A stretch of DNA of 64,000 nucleotides from [Clostridium] symbiosum. GTDB lineage: Bacteria; Bacillota; Clostridia; Lachnospirales; Lachnospiraceae. Below are positions 1 to 8,824 of the stretch, piece after piece. The translations under genes and the position numbers were made by a program. Location of the stretch: NCBI GenBank assembly GCA_021769625.1, contig JAETSN010000007.1, positions 1 through 64,000 of the forward strand, given 5' to 3'. The first letter of the stretch is position 1. Every line of letters starts with the position of its first letter. The notes under the pieces were generated by a model that was not told the DNA's origin, ran no database searches, and saw nothing but the letters and a program-made list of their open reading frames with translations.

Positions 1-408
1 ACTTCCTCGGAACGGTGCAATAAAAGACAGAAGATAGACTATAAATTAGAAGACGGCAGGCACCGTTCATCTAAGATGTGGTACTGCCGCCTCTTTGCCA
101 TCATGATGTGCCAACACCTTGATGCCTGGACTTTGCCAAAGTCATCCCGCCTAAAAGATCTCTTTGGCAGAGCCGCTTAATTGAATAAGCAATACAATTA
201 TAGCCTATCATTGACGCATAGTCTATTAAAGTGCGCCATTTTTCTATCACTAATCACACGTCTGATCCATTCTGGATAATATCTACTTGTCAAGGTTCAT
301 CCGACCGATGAATCTTGGTCGGCAGGCTCAAGATTCCGAGAGCCTATATTTTTATTTTCCTGCGATCGATCACTTCACCGGAAAACAAAGTTTCTGTTTT
401 CATTTTGA
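1..408. other. Gene-free left edge with a possible decayed ORF (39-176, minus)
   Basis: No confident gene lies in these 408 bases. On the minus strand 39-176 is open for 45 codons between two stop codons and encodes a basic peptide containing DDFGKVQASRCWHIMM and MAKRRQYHI. Its composition is reminiscent of a transposase tail, but I cannot name a family. It has no start or ribosome site and could be chance. A short palindrome (GACTTTG/CAAAGTC, 129-143) lies inside it. The transporter operon to the right ends at 409 without the binding protein expected for its class, so an insertion or deletion in this stretch would be a reasonable explanation, though unproven. Confidence 0.3.
301..345. other. 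Paired stem-loops with complementary loops
   Basis: Two adjacent hairpins have stems CCGACC/GGTCGG (301-306 with 317-322) and AGGCTC/GAGCCT (324-329 with 340-345). Bases 310-317 (GAATCTTG) and 329-336 (CAAGATTC) are perfect complements, mostly lying in the loops, so the two loops could kiss or the region could refold into one longer hairpin. The plus-strand copy is followed by an AT-rich stretch. It lies about 65 bases past the stop of the sugar permease and may be the 3' end structure of that operon. No long U-tract is present on the minus strand, so it is not a standard terminator. Confidence 0.4.
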
Positions 409-1371
409 TCATTCGACCGAATTATACCGGTTTCTGACCGCATCAATGATAATCGCCAGCATAATGACAAACCCTCTTGCCGCTTCCTGCCAGTTGGCAT
501 CCACACCGTATAGATTCAGGGCATTATTGATAACTCCCATCAGCAATACTCCCGCAAAAGTTCCGGTCAGATTCCCGACACCGCCCGACATGCTCGCGCC
601 GCCTATAATCGCCGCTGCAATAGCCTGCGACTCTATGCCTGTCCCCATCGCCGCCCAGAAAGAGTTCATACGGGATACCTGCAGGATTGTGGCAATTCCT
701 ACCAGCAGGCCGCATTGCATATAGGCAAGCAGAATTGTCTTTGATACATTGATTCCCGATACCCTCGCCGAATCCGCGTTGCTGCCCACTGCATATACCC
801 TGCGTCCGAATATGGTTTTACTCAGCCTGACATGGAAAACCGCATAAAGAAGCAGTACGATAATGATCATCAAAGGAATTCCCAGCACATACGTCGATGA
901 CAGAAAAGTAAACGGTTCCGGCAGATTATACCAGGAGGAGCCGCCCGATATGACAAGCGCCAGACCCCTGCCTATGAACTGGGTCGCCAATGTGGTCAAA
1001 AACGCAGGGGCTTTGATATAAGCCACTACACAGCCGTTTATGACGCCGAAAGCCATTGCAACGGCGATGATGACCAGCATCCCTGCCCACCAGGGCCAGT
1101 TCCCCAATTTGATCAGGCCTATCCCTGCCGCTCCCGACACTGCCATAACACCGCCTACCGACAGATCATTATTTCCTGTGATCAGTACAAAGGTGATACC
1201 CAGAGACAAAACGGCTATAATGGATGTCTGCAGCAATACATTGACGATATTCGTAACCGACAAAAAGGATGTAGTTGTCAGTGACAATATCAGGCAGACA
1301 AACAGCAATAACAAATAAATACAATAATTTAAAATTGTCTGTATTATCAATTTTCTGGTAATTTTTTTCAT
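409..1371 (-). CDS. Ribose/xylose-type ABC transporter permease
   Basis: This is the integral membrane subunit of a CUT2-family (RbsC/XylH/MglC-like) sugar importer, 320 residues, the usual family length. The protein is almost entirely hydrophobic helices and carries the loop region around GVNAN...A near the C-terminus typical of RbsC-type permeases (here YGVDANWQEAARG). The start is set by GGAGG upstream, and ATGA overlaps the stop of the ATPase gene by 4 bases, so the two are translationally coupled. The partner substrate-binding protein is missing from the window on both sides, so the sugar cannot be inferred. Family assignment is firm; substrate is unknown. Confidence 0.9.
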   Translation of the reverse strand: MKKITRKLIIQTILNYCIYLLLLFVCLILSLTTTSFLSVTNIVNVLLQTSIIAVLSLGITFVLITGNNDLSVGGVMAVSGAAGIGLIKLGNWPWWAGMLVIIAVAMAFGVINGCVVAYIKAPAFLTTLATQFIGRGLALVISGGSSWYNLPEPFTFLSSTYVLGIPLMIIIVLLLYAVFHVRLSKTIFGRRVYAVGSNADSARVSGINVSKTILLAYMQCGLLVGIATILQVSRMNSFWAAMGTGIESQAIAAAIIGGASMSGGVGNLTGTFAGVLLMGVINNALNLYGVDANWQEAARGFVIMLAIIIDAVRNRYNSVE

Positions 1372-2870
1372 TTTTCCTGTCCTCCCATAGATGTTTCCAA
1401 TAAACTTTCTTTACTGAATTTCTCGTGTGAAAACTGTGCAACTATCTTCCCTTTACGTATCACTAAAATCCTGTCACATAATCCCATAATCTCATCCAGT
1501 TCCGAAGAAATAACAAATATACCTTTTCCCCTCTTCGTCTGTTCCTCCAAAATATGATAAATTTCAAACTTTGCCCCGACATCCACACCCCTTGTCGGCT
1601 CATCCAGAATCAACACTTTTGGGGATCGGTTCAACCATTTTGCAATTACGATTTTCTGTTGGTTTCCCCCGCTCAGAAACTGTGCCTTCTTTTTCAGGCT
1701 GGAAGTCTTAATGCTCAGTTCCTTTACATTTGCCTCACATACTTCCGTCTCCGTCTTTGTATCCATAAATCCTAAAATCTTTTTACTGTATTTCTCAAAA
1801 TTCGCCGCCAGCAGATTAAAATATACGGACTGCCTGATCATCAGTCCTTCTTCCCTTCTGTTTTCCGTAATCAGCCCTATACCGTTATCAATGGCGTCTA
1901 TCGGTGACTTAACTTTTATCTCCTGCCCTTCCATATATATTTTTCCACGCTCAAACTTTTCCAATCCGAAAATAGAGCGGACAATCTCGGAGCGCCCGGA
2001 CCCCATCAGCCCGTATAGCCCTACGATCTCTCCAGCACGCACCGAAAAACTGATATCCTGAAATTTCTCTCCTCTCTCCAGATTTTCCACACGCAACAGC
2101 TCTTTATCTGCCTGATAGCCCGCACGTTCAAATCTCTCCCCCAGCTCCCGGCCTATCATAAGGGAAACTAGCTTGTTCGTATTGGTTTCCTCCGTATTGA
2201 TCGTTGCAATCTTTTCACCATCCCGCATCACTGTAATACGATCACAGATGTCAAACACTTCATCCAGACGATGCGAAATAAAAATAATGGATATTCCCTG
2301 TTCCTTTAAATTTCGGATCAGGGAAAACAATGTCTCCACTTCCTTCTTTGTCAGGGAAGAAGTCGGCTCATCCAGCACCAGAATTTTTGTATCCATCGTA
2401 AGGCATCTCGCAATTTCCACCAGTTGTCGTTCGCCCATCTGCAGATATTTTATTTTTTCCTTTGGCGAATGCTCTCCAAGCCCGATCCTGTCCAGAATCT
2501 CCCTCGTATCGCCGTAAAGCTTTTCTGCTCTGATAAAAGAATTTTTTCTGGGCAGATCCTGGATAAAGATATTTGTGGCAATATCAAGATCAGGAAAAAG
2601 CGACAACTCCTGATGAATAAAGGAAACACCCTTTTTCTGGGCATCAGATGGTGTATGAAAAAAAACTTTTTCGCCCCCGATATGTACTTCTCCCTGATCC
2701 ATTTTCTCTACGCCGCCAAGCATCTTCATGAGTGTCGATTTGCCCGCCCCGTTTTCCCCAAGCAATCCGTGCACTTCCCCATACCGCAGAGAAAAATCGA
2801 CGCCCTTTAACGCCCGGACCCCCGGGTATGCTTTTTGTATTCCTATCATTTCCAGACAAAGATTTTCCAT
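1368..2870 (-). CDS. Ribose-type sugar ABC transporter ATP-binding protein (two NBDs)
   Basis: This is a 500-residue tandem ATPase of the RbsA/XylG/MglA class that powers sugar import through the permease encoded next to it. The first domain has a full Walker A (GENGAGKST, about residues 38-46), Q-loop and LVLDEPTSSL Walker B. The second domain has the degenerate P-loop (GLMGSGRSE) usual in this family, the signature LSGGNQQK and ILDEPTRGVDVG. I place the start at the ATG at 2870 (MENLCLEMIG), because AAAAAGGAG precedes it closely. A longer frame begins at 2903 but runs through the leader hairpin. It forms an operon with the permease downstream. Confidence 0.93.
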   Translation of the reverse strand: MENLCLEMIGIQKAYPGVRALKGVDFSLRYGEVHGLLGENGAGKSTLMKMLGGVEKMDQGEVHIGGEKVFFHTPSDAQKKGVSFIHQELSLFPDLDIATNIFIQDLPRKNSFIRAEKLYGDTREILDRIGLGEHSPKEKIKYLQMGERQLVEIARCLTMDTKILVLDEPTSSLTKKEVETLFSLIRNLKEQGISIIFISHRLDEVFDICDRITVMRDGEKIATINTEETNTNKLVSLMIGRELGERFERAGYQADKELLRVENLERGEKFQDISFSVRAGEIVGLYGLMGSGRSEIVRSIFGLEKFERGKIYMEGQEIKVKSPIDAIDNGIGLITENRREEGLMIRQSVYFNLLAANFEKYSKKILGFMDTKTETEVCEANVKELSIKTSSLKKKAQFLSGGNQQKIVIAKWLNRSPKVLILDEPTRGVDVGAKFEIYHILEEQTKRGKGIFVISSELDEIMGLCDRILVIRKGKIVAQFSHEKFSKESLLETSMGGQEK

Positions 2871-2890
2871 CAAATTTCTCCTTTTTCCAT

Positions 2891-2937
2891 ACAAAAAACG
2901 CACTAATCCCTTTTTTCTAAAAAGGAACTAGTGCGTT
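2891..2937 (-). terminator. Leader hairpin with U-tract ahead of the sugar ATPase gene
   Basis: Read on the minus strand, AACGCACTA (from 2937) pairs with TAGTGCGTT (to 2898), with an inner CCTTTTT/AAAAAGG helix. The hairpin runs directly into TTTTTT. That is an intrinsic terminator placed about 30 bases before the ATPase start and after a possible promoter, the layout of an attenuated leader. No known antiterminator element or riboswitch core is recognisable. Confidence 0.6.
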
Positions 2938-2943
2938 CATGGC

Positions 2944-2974
2944 ACTATAAGCCTTACCATAAGGCAATATTCAA
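2944..2974 (-). promoter_or_regulatory. Possible promoter with operator-like palindrome
   Basis: On the minus strand a TTGAAT box (2974-2969) and a TATAGT box (2949-2944) are 19 bases apart, which is slightly long. Between them sits the perfect palindrome GCCTTA-TGG-TAAGGC (2951-2965), in a position where a repressor would block polymerase. Evidence is by eye only. Confidence 0.35.
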
Positions 2975-3051
2975 TTTGAATGATCTTATTCTATCATCCG
3001 TCAAATATCATTACAATGTGCAAAGGAAACAAACTTTTTTATGAAATATAA

Positions 3052-3326
3052 CTAACTCCCATCTCCCCAATCCACCGGCGGCATCTCAACCTCCCCGATA
3101 TCCCTGACCAGATACTGCGCCTTGGCTGTCACTATTTATGCTTTTCCGAAAACCATTGCATTGCGGTAGCCATATCAATATTCCGGAAATTTTACTCATA
3201 AATATCAAGCTCATAGACCACGATTTCATAACCGAAGCTTCTGATCCCCAGATAGGTAAACAGCCACTAGACTTTTTCTCTGGGAAAAATAAATGCACCG
3301 ATAACCCGATTGTATTTCTGACGTAA
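3052..3326 (-). pseudogene. Decayed small gene remnant(s), family unknown
   Basis: One minus-strand frame reads through as protein-like sequence from about 3326 to a stop at 3132, interrupted by two in-frame stops: LRQKYNRVIGAFIFPREKV, then WLFTYLGIRSFGYEIVVYE, then NFRNIDMATAMQWFSEKHK. A second short frame (3132-3052, GTG start) overlaps its stop and ends in PPVDWGDGS. The text looks like real coding sequence that has lost its start and gained stops. I do not recognise a family. The remaining bases between the ATPase leader and the gene at 3382 hold nothing else I can support. Confidence 0.35.
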
Positions 3327-3381
3327 ATCAGATATACTAAACACAGTTGCAGACAACAATACATGTATTCGGGGGAGGCTT

Positions 3382-5118
3382 ATGGCAAGAACAGTTGCGA
3401 TTGGACTGCAGGATTTTGAAAAAGTAATTACAAGGCAGTGTGTATATATTGATAAAACTTCATTTATCAGGGAGTGGTGGGAAAGCGGCGATGATGTCAC
3501 CCTTATTGCCCGTCCGCGCCGTTTTGGAAAAACCCTGAACATGAGTATGGTAGAACAGTTTTTCTCCGTGAAATACGCAGGGCGCGGTGATCTGTTTCAG
3601 GGACTCGATATATGGAAAGACGAAAAGTATCGCAGCATGCAGGGTACCTATCCGGTAATCTTTTTGAGTTTTGCCGGCGTAAAGGAAACTTCCTTTGCCG
3701 AGGCAAGAAAAAAGATATGCCAGATCATAAAAAATCTGTACAATCAGTCCGACTTTCTTTTGGAAGGTTCCTATCTGAATGAAGACGAACAGACAGAATA
3801 TCGAAAAGTATCTGCCACCATGGAAGACTATATGGCATCTGACGCGTTAAAGCAACTCTCCGAATATCTGTGTCGTTATTATGGAAAGAAGGTGATCATT
3901 CTTCTGGATGAGTACGACACCCCTCTTCAGGAAGCTTACGCGGGGGATTACTGGAAAGAGCTGGTTGCCTTTACGCGAAATTTATTCAATGCTACTTTTA
4001 AGACCAACCCATGGTTGGAGCGGGCGATCATGACAGGAATTACCAGAGTAAGCAAGGAATCCATTTTCTCCGATCTCAACAATCTTGAAGTAGTATCAAC
4101 TACATCCGACAAATACGCAACCGCCTTTGGCTTTACGGAAGAAGAAGTATTTGCGGCACTGGAGGAATGCGGCCTTTCAGGGGAGAGGGAGCAGGTAAAA
4201 TGGTGGTATGACGGTTTTGTTTTCGGACGACACAAAGACATCTACAATCCCTGGTCTATTTTAAATTTTCTGGACAAAGGAAAGCTTTCTGCCTACTGGG
4301 CCAATACAAGTTCCAACTCTCTGATAGGAAAGCTGCTGCAGCAGGGCTCTCGCAGAATAAAGGAACAGTTTGAGCTGCTTCTTCGGGGAAAAACGATCCG
4401 CGTCCCCATCGACGAGCAGATCGTCTATGATCAGTTAGACGTAAATGAATCTGCCATCTGGAGCCTGCTGCTTGCCAGCGGTTACCTGAAAGTCTTAAAC
4501 TATGAAAAAGAAGAGTTACTGAAGGACGGTGAGGAAGCCATGTATGAACTGACACTCACCAACCATGAAGTAAAGCGCATGTTCCAGAGCATGGTGCGAG
4601 GATGGTTCAAAGGAAGCCAGACTGACTACAATGACTTTATCAGGGCTCTGTTGGCGGATGATCTGGATGCCATGAATGAATACATGAACCGGGTAGCACT
4701 TAACACGTTCAGCTATTTTGATACCGGTGAACGTCCTTCCGGAGAAGAGCCGGAGCGCTTTTACCACGGATTTGTTCTCGGGTTGATGGTTGATCTGCAA
4801 GGGCGCTACCTGATCACATCAAATCGGGAAATGCAGCTAAAACGAGCAAGCTCGTTTGGCAGATATGATGTAATGCTCGAACCGAAAGATTTAAATCAGG
4901 ATGACGCTATCATTCTTGAGTTCAAAGTAAAAAATATCCGACGAGAAAAGACACTGGAAGATACCGTGCGCTCCGCACTGTGTCAGATTGAGGAAAAACG
5001 ATATGCAGCAGGGTTCATCTCCCGGGGAATTCCAGCAGAGCGCATCCGGAGCTATGGTTTTGCCTTTCATGGGAAAAAAGTGTTGATCGGCTCCGCGGAT
5101 AATATCACTGCCGGTTAA
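3382..5118 (+). CDS. AAA-ATPase-like protein with C-terminal PD-(D/E)XK nuclease-like domain
   Basis: This 578-residue protein belongs to a family common in anaerobic Firmicutes and Bacteroidetes (Pfam AAA-ATPase_like plus PDDEXK_9). The N-terminal part has a P-loop variant (ARPRRFGKTL, about residues 46-55) and a Walker B strand IILLDEYDTPL near 173-183. The C-terminal 80 residues contain the nuclease-fold pattern GRYDVML...AIILEFKVK. The start follows GGGGGAGG closely. The gene stands alone, facing away from the degraded sequence to its left and towards a bidirectional terminator. The function of this family is not established; these genes are often multi-copy and mobile-like. The domain call is good; the biological role is unknown. 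Confidence 0.85.
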   Translation: MARTVAIGLQDFEKVITRQCVYIDKTSFIREWWESGDDVTLIARPRRFGKTLNMSMVEQFFSVKYAGRGDLFQGLDIWKDEKYRSMQGTYPVIFLSFAGVKETSFAEARKKICQIIKNLYNQSDFLLEGSYLNEDEQTEYRKVSATMEDYMASDALKQLSEYLCRYYGKKVIILLDEYDTPLQEAYAGDYWKELVAFTRNLFNATFKTNPWLERAIMTGITRVSKESIFSDLNNLEVVSTTSDKYATAFGFTEEEVFAALEECGLSGEREQVKWWYDGFVFGRHKDIYNPWSILNFLDKGKLSAYWANTSSNSLIGKLLQQGSRRIKEQFELLLRGKTIRVPIDEQIVYDQLDVNESAIWSLLLASGYLKVLNYEKEELLKDGEEAMYELTLTNHEVKRMFQSMVRGWFKGSQTDYNDFIRALLADDLDAMNEYMNRVALNTFSYFDTGERPSGEEPERFYHGFVLGLMVDLQGRYLITSNREMQLKRASSFGRYDVMLEPKDLNQDDAIILEFKVKNIRREKTLEDTVRSALCQIEEKRYAAGFISRGIPAERIRSYGFAFHGKKVLIGSADNITAG

Positions 5119-5145
5119 TCGGACCATATAGCTTCCCTGTAAAAC

Positions 5146-5169
5146 AGAAGCGGCTTTCCAGCCGCTTCT
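5146..5169. terminator. Bidirectional hairpin between convergent genes
   Basis: AGAAGCGGCT and AGCCGCTTCT form a perfect 10-bp stem with a 4-base TTCC loop. On the minus strand it is followed by TGTTTTA. It sits between the AAA-ATPase gene (plus) and the aldo/keto reductase (minus) and probably ends both transcripts. Confidence 0.65.
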
Positions 5170-5255
5170 TAACTTATCACCATTTCCGCCGATCCACCAG
5201 CGACATCCTACCTTCCATCCCACCGCGTATACGCTGGAATAATTCGTCTGCTGCT

Positions 5256-6254
5256 TCATCTGCTGTATCCGCAGATTTTCTCGATCCTCTGCAGCTGCTC
5301 TTCCGTAAAAGGCTCGCTTGCCAGCATTCCGCAGTTCTCCACGATCTGTTCCGGTTTAGAAGCCCCTATGATCACGCTTGTCACGTCATTGTCCTTCAGA
5401 TCCCAAGCCAACGCCATCTGCGGCAGAGATTCCCCTCTTTCTTCCGCCAGTTCGTTCAGTTCCTTTATCTGCCGTATCCGTTCTTCCGTGATATCGCTTT
5501 CTTTTAGGAATCTGCCGTCTGTATGGATGCGGCTGTCAGCCGGAATGCCGTTCAGATATTTCGTCGACAACATACCCTGTGCCAGTGGGGAGAACGCTAT
5601 GATGCCGATGCCGTTTTCCCCGGCATAGCTCTTTACGCCATCCGTTTCGATCGTGCGGTCAAAAATAGAATATTTTCTCTGATTGATCACAAAAGGACAT
5701 TTCAACTCCCGCAGAATAGCCGCCGCCTGCGCCGTACTTTCTTTATCATAATTGGAAATACCTGCATAGAGGGCTTTCCCGCTTTTCACCGCCTGATCTA
5801 ACGCCATCATGCTCTCCTCCATCGGCGTTTCCGGATCTCTTCTGTGATGATAAAAAATGTCCACATAATCAAGTCCCATTCTCCTGAGGCTCTGGTCCAG
5901 ACTGGCGAGAAGGTATTTCCTCGACCCCCAGTTGCCGTAAGGTCCCTCCCACATATCATAACCGGCTTTTGTGCTGATCACCAGCTCGTCCCGGTAAGGT
6001 TTCAGATCATCTGCCAGGATCCTTCCGAAATTGATCTCCGCGCTGCCCGGCACCGGTCCGTAGTTATTCGCCAGATCAAAATGCGTGATCCCCAGATCGA
6101 AAGCAGTAAAGCACATCTGCTTCATATTCTCATAATTTCCCGCACTGCCGAAATTATGCCAGAGTCCCAGAGACAGGGACGGCAGCATCAGGCCGCTCCT
6201 CCCGCATCTTCTGTATTTCATTGTCTCATACCTATTTTTGCTTGCCTGATACAT
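5256..6254 (-). CDS. Aldo/keto reductase, YghZ/Gpr-like
   Basis: This is an NADPH-dependent TIM-barrel oxidoreductase, 332 residues. Sequence features match the E. coli YghZ (L-glyceraldehyde 3-phosphate reductase) group: RYRRCGRSGL-type N-terminus, LSLGLWHNFG, FDLANNYGP with the catalytic Asp/Tyr pair, the KAGYDMWEGPYG block, HHR in the active-site His position, SPLAQGMLSTKYL and VIIGAS near the cofactor phosphate site. I keep the upstream ATG because MYQASKNRYETMKYR parallels the E. coli N-terminus. The gene is alone and divergent from the TetR regulator 172 bases away, which might control it. The physiological substrate is uncertain (glyceraldehyde 3-phosphate or methylglyoxal type). Confidence 0.88.
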   Translation of the reverse strand: MYQASKNRYETMKYRRCGRSGLMLPSLSLGLWHNFGSAGNYENMKQMCFTAFDLGITHFDLANNYGPVPGSAEINFGRILADDLKPYRDELVISTKAGYDMWEGPYGNWGSRKYLLASLDQSLRRMGLDYVDIFYHHRRDPETPMEESMMALDQAVKSGKALYAGISNYDKESTAQAAAILRELKCPFVINQRKYSIFDRTIETDGVKSYAGENGIGIIAFSPLAQGMLSTKYLNGIPADSRIHTDGRFLKESDITEERIRQIKELNELAEERGESLPQMALAWDLKDNDVTSVIIGASKPEQIVENCGMLASEPFTEEQLQRIEKICGYSR

Positions 6255-6426
6255 ATCTCATTACCTATACGGCTTCCTGCCGGCCTTTCTTTTTATCTTT
6301 GGACATATTTTCCAAACTTTATGATATCTTTTCTCCCGCCATTTGTAAATGCTGTTAAAATAATTCGCGATATGATATACTGAACAAAAAGGCAAATCCC
6401 CCCGATAAAATAAAGGAGGTCCCCCT

Positions 6427-7005
6427 ATGCAGCATGAAATACAGGACGAGAGATATTCTGTAGCCGATGAAGCTATTTACGATGCGTTTTTTCTGCTTCT
6501 GAAAGAAAAAGACATAGAAAAAATAACCGTGTCTGACGTGATAAAGAAAGCCGGAATCGTTCGAAGCACTTTTTACAACCACTACGAAAACATTCCGGCT
6601 CTTGTGACTGCCATTGAGGACAAGACTATTGACGATATCTTTTCCCTAATGGAAACCTTCCATCCGAAGAACGACAAAGACATATGCAAGTCATTCTTTA
6701 TAGCCATCTGCGACTACACAATGAACAATCCGTTTTTGGCAAACCTGCTCCGCAGCCCCAGAGGGGACGAATTTTTAGAAAAAGCGCTGACGATGTTCCA
6801 CCGCTTTGTGGCGGATGTCACGCAAAATGCGGCGCCCTCCCGCCACAGCAGGGAAGAACTATCCTATATAGTCGCAGGTTCCATCGGCAGCACCCTCGGC
6901 GTACTCCATAAATGGACCAAGGACAATTTTGCGGTACCTGCGGAAGCCGTCGCCGATATTCTGACGCAGTCTTTTATCTCAGGCATGCTGCCTTTTATGT
7001 CCTGA
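6427..7005 (+). CDS. TetR/AcrR family transcriptional regulator
   Basis: This is a 192-residue regulator with an N-terminal TetR helix-turn-helix (KITVSDVIKKAGIVRSTFYN, about residues 35-54) and a C-terminal ligand/dimer domain with no recognisable specificity. A strong AAAGGAGGT site lies 6 bases before the ATG. It is divergent from the YghZ-like reductase and converges on the AMP ligase of the NRPS-like operon with only two bases between the stops, so it could regulate either neighbour. The TetR fold is firm; the target is a guess. Confidence 0.88.
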   Translation: MQHEIQDERYSVADEAIYDAFFLLLKEKDIEKITVSDVIKKAGIVRSTFYNHYENIPALVTAIEDKTIDDIFSLMETFHPKNDKDICKSFFIAICDYTMNNPFLANLLRSPRGDEFLEKALTMFHRFVADVTQNAAPSRHSREELSYIVAGSIGSTLGVLHKWTKDNFAVPAEAVADILTQSFISGMLPFMS

Positions 7006-7007
7006 TC

Positions 7008-8555
7008 TTACGGCTCGTCAACCTCAGCCTCCTGCCGCTTGATCTTCTTTGTGGTACTTTTGATAAACGGATTCTTCCGAACCACCAGCCCCGTGATCTG
7101 GCGGTAGGTAGGCTGGGATTTATTGTATTTATCCAGAAACGCCTGAAGCTCTGTCCTGATCTTCTCTTCACCCATATGCTTGGCTTTCACCACATCCTGA
7201 TCCGGATAAATTCTTGCGGTAAGGCCGTTGTTTTCCCCTGTCACGATCACTTCTCCCACCAGTTTTCCCAGCGCTAATTTGTTCTCGATCTCTTCCGGGG
7301 AGATATTCTCTCCGTTTGAAAGAATGATCAGGTTTTTGATACGTCCGTTGATAAACAGAAAACCATCCTCATCCAGATAGCCCTTATCCCCCGTGTGAAG
7401 CCAGCCGTCCCGCAAAGTTTCGGCCGTCTCCTCCGGCATTTTGTAATAGCCCTTCATCACACTGCTGCCTCTCACAAGGATTTCACCGTCCTCAAAAGAA
7501 ATCTCAGCGTTTGAAAGAGGCCTTCCGATAGAACCCGCCTTATGGCGCTCCGGCGTATTCGAACTGATGACCGGAGAACACTCCGACATACCGTACCCCT
7601 CGAAAATGTCAATCCCATAGTCTGCGAATTTATCAATATAAAACGGATCAAGATGAGCGCCGCCGGTAATAATGATCTTTAAGTTTCCGCCGAATGCCTT
7701 TGCCGCTACCATCTTTTTGGGGATAAGGGGGCTGGCGGCGGAAAGCCTTTTGTAAATTGTTTCCACCATCAAGGGCACCATGAGAATGATCTCCGGTTTA
7801 AAGATACCCATGTTTTTCACCATATGCATAAGGGAATCGTTGATGCATACCGTTGCCCCGAGAGAAAATCCCTTTAACCAGTCCATCACCAGGCAGAAAG
7901 CATGGTGAATCGGAAGCACACTTAAGATCACCGTCCCGGGCTCCGCTGTGAAATCCACAGAGAGCACATTGGACGCCAGATTTTCCTGCGTCAGCATAAC
8001 GCCTTTGCTTTTTCCGGTGGTTCCGGAAGTAAAAATGATCGTTGCGATGTCTCCCGCCTCCGGCCGCTCCGAATCCGTTTCCGTCCCTCTGCCCGTCTCT
8101 TTTAATTTGCCGAGGCAAGCCACTCTGCTATCGGAAAATTCCGCTGCTTCCTCCTGTAACAGCCATATTTTTTTCAAATTCGGACATTCTGTCAAAATCC
8201 CATCCAAAAGCCCCTGGTTTTTCGGCCTTAAAAAGAGCGCCTCGGAATCGGAGCGGTTGATAAGATCCACAAGATCCTCCAACGGCAGCATTGCATCCAG
8301 AGGGACGGCAACGGTTTTACCCGTAATAATTCCCAGATAGCTCTCTATCCACTCCACGGAACTGCTGCCGATCAGCGCGATATGCTTTCCCTGAAAGCCT
8401 TCCGCAGACAGCCCCTTTCTCACCGCCTTGGCATTTTCCATCACCTCACGGTAGTTTAACTCACAAATTTCCTTTTTCTTCAGCCATTTTACCGCTGCCA
8501 TTTCCGAAAACTTTTTTTCGCTTTCCACCAGAATATCCAAAATCAACTTTTCCAT
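7008..8555 (-). CDS. AMP-forming acyl/aminoacyl ligase of a small NRPS-like operon
   Basis: This 515-residue ANL-superfamily adenylating enzyme activates a carboxylic acid as acyl-AMP, presumably for loading onto the carrier protein encoded 12 bases upstream. It has the P-loop IIFTSGTTGKSKGV, the YGMSECSPV adenine-binding motif, the TGDKGYLDEDGFLFINGR hinge and a C-terminal basic segment (KSTTKKIKRQ) with the expected catalytic lysine region. GGAGG precedes the ATG. Length and motifs fit long-chain acyl-CoA synthetase-like ligases or fatty-acyl-AMP ligases rather than a full NRPS module. The substrate cannot be read by eye. Its stop almost abuts that of the convergent TetR gene. Confidence 0.88.
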   Translation of the reverse strand: MEKLILDILVESEKKFSEMAAVKWLKKKEICELNYREVMENAKAVRKGLSAEGFQGKHIALIGSSSVEWIESYLGIITGKTVAVPLDAMLPLEDLVDLINRSDSEALFLRPKNQGLLDGILTECPNLKKIWLLQEEAAEFSDSRVACLGKLKETGRGTETDSERPEAGDIATIIFTSGTTGKSKGVMLTQENLASNVLSVDFTAEPGTVILSVLPIHHAFCLVMDWLKGFSLGATVCINDSLMHMVKNMGIFKPEIILMVPLMVETIYKRLSAASPLIPKKMVAAKAFGGNLKIIITGGAHLDPFYIDKFADYGIDIFEGYGMSECSPVISSNTPERHKAGSIGRPLSNAEISFEDGEILVRGSSVMKGYYKMPEETAETLRDGWLHTGDKGYLDEDGFLFINGRIKNLIILSNGENISPEEIENKLALGKLVGEVIVTGENNGLTARIYPDQDVVKAKHMGEEKIRTELQAFLDKYNKSQPTYRQITGLVVRKNPFIKSTTKKIKRQEAEVDEP

Positions 8556-8567
8556 CTTGAACCTCCG

Positions 8568-8804
8568 TCACTGCTGCTGCAATGTTTCCAGTAACTCAAG
8601 CGCCTCCCCAATGGTAAAGACCTGCAGCGCATTTTCCTCTTCCAGCTCTACGTCAAAGGTATCCTCCAGCTCTCCCAAAAAGGACATAAAATCAAGGGAG
8701 CTAAAGCCCAGATCCTCTCTGAATCGCATGTCATTTGTCATTTCCTCCGGTTTTACTTCGCAATACTGCGCGATAATTGTCTTAAACTGCATTTCCTGTG
8801 TCAT
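8568..8804 (-). CDS. Acyl carrier protein
   Basis: This is a 78-residue acidic carrier protein with the phosphopantetheine attachment motif LGFSSLDFM; the modified serine is in SSL instead of the usual DSL. It would carry the acyl or aminoacyl group activated by the downstream AMP ligase and present it to the condensation-domain protein. AGGAGG sits ahead of the start. It is distinct from a fatty-acid-synthesis AcpP because it is embedded between NRPS-like genes. The carrier fold is clear; whether the cargo is fatty acid or amino acid is unknown. Confidence 0.9.
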   Translation of the reverse strand: MTQEMQFKTIIAQYCEVKPEEMTNDMRFREDLGFSSLDFMSFLGELEDTFDVELEEENALQVFTIGEALELLETLQQQ

Positions 8805-8824
8805 ATCATTTTCCTCCTATTATA

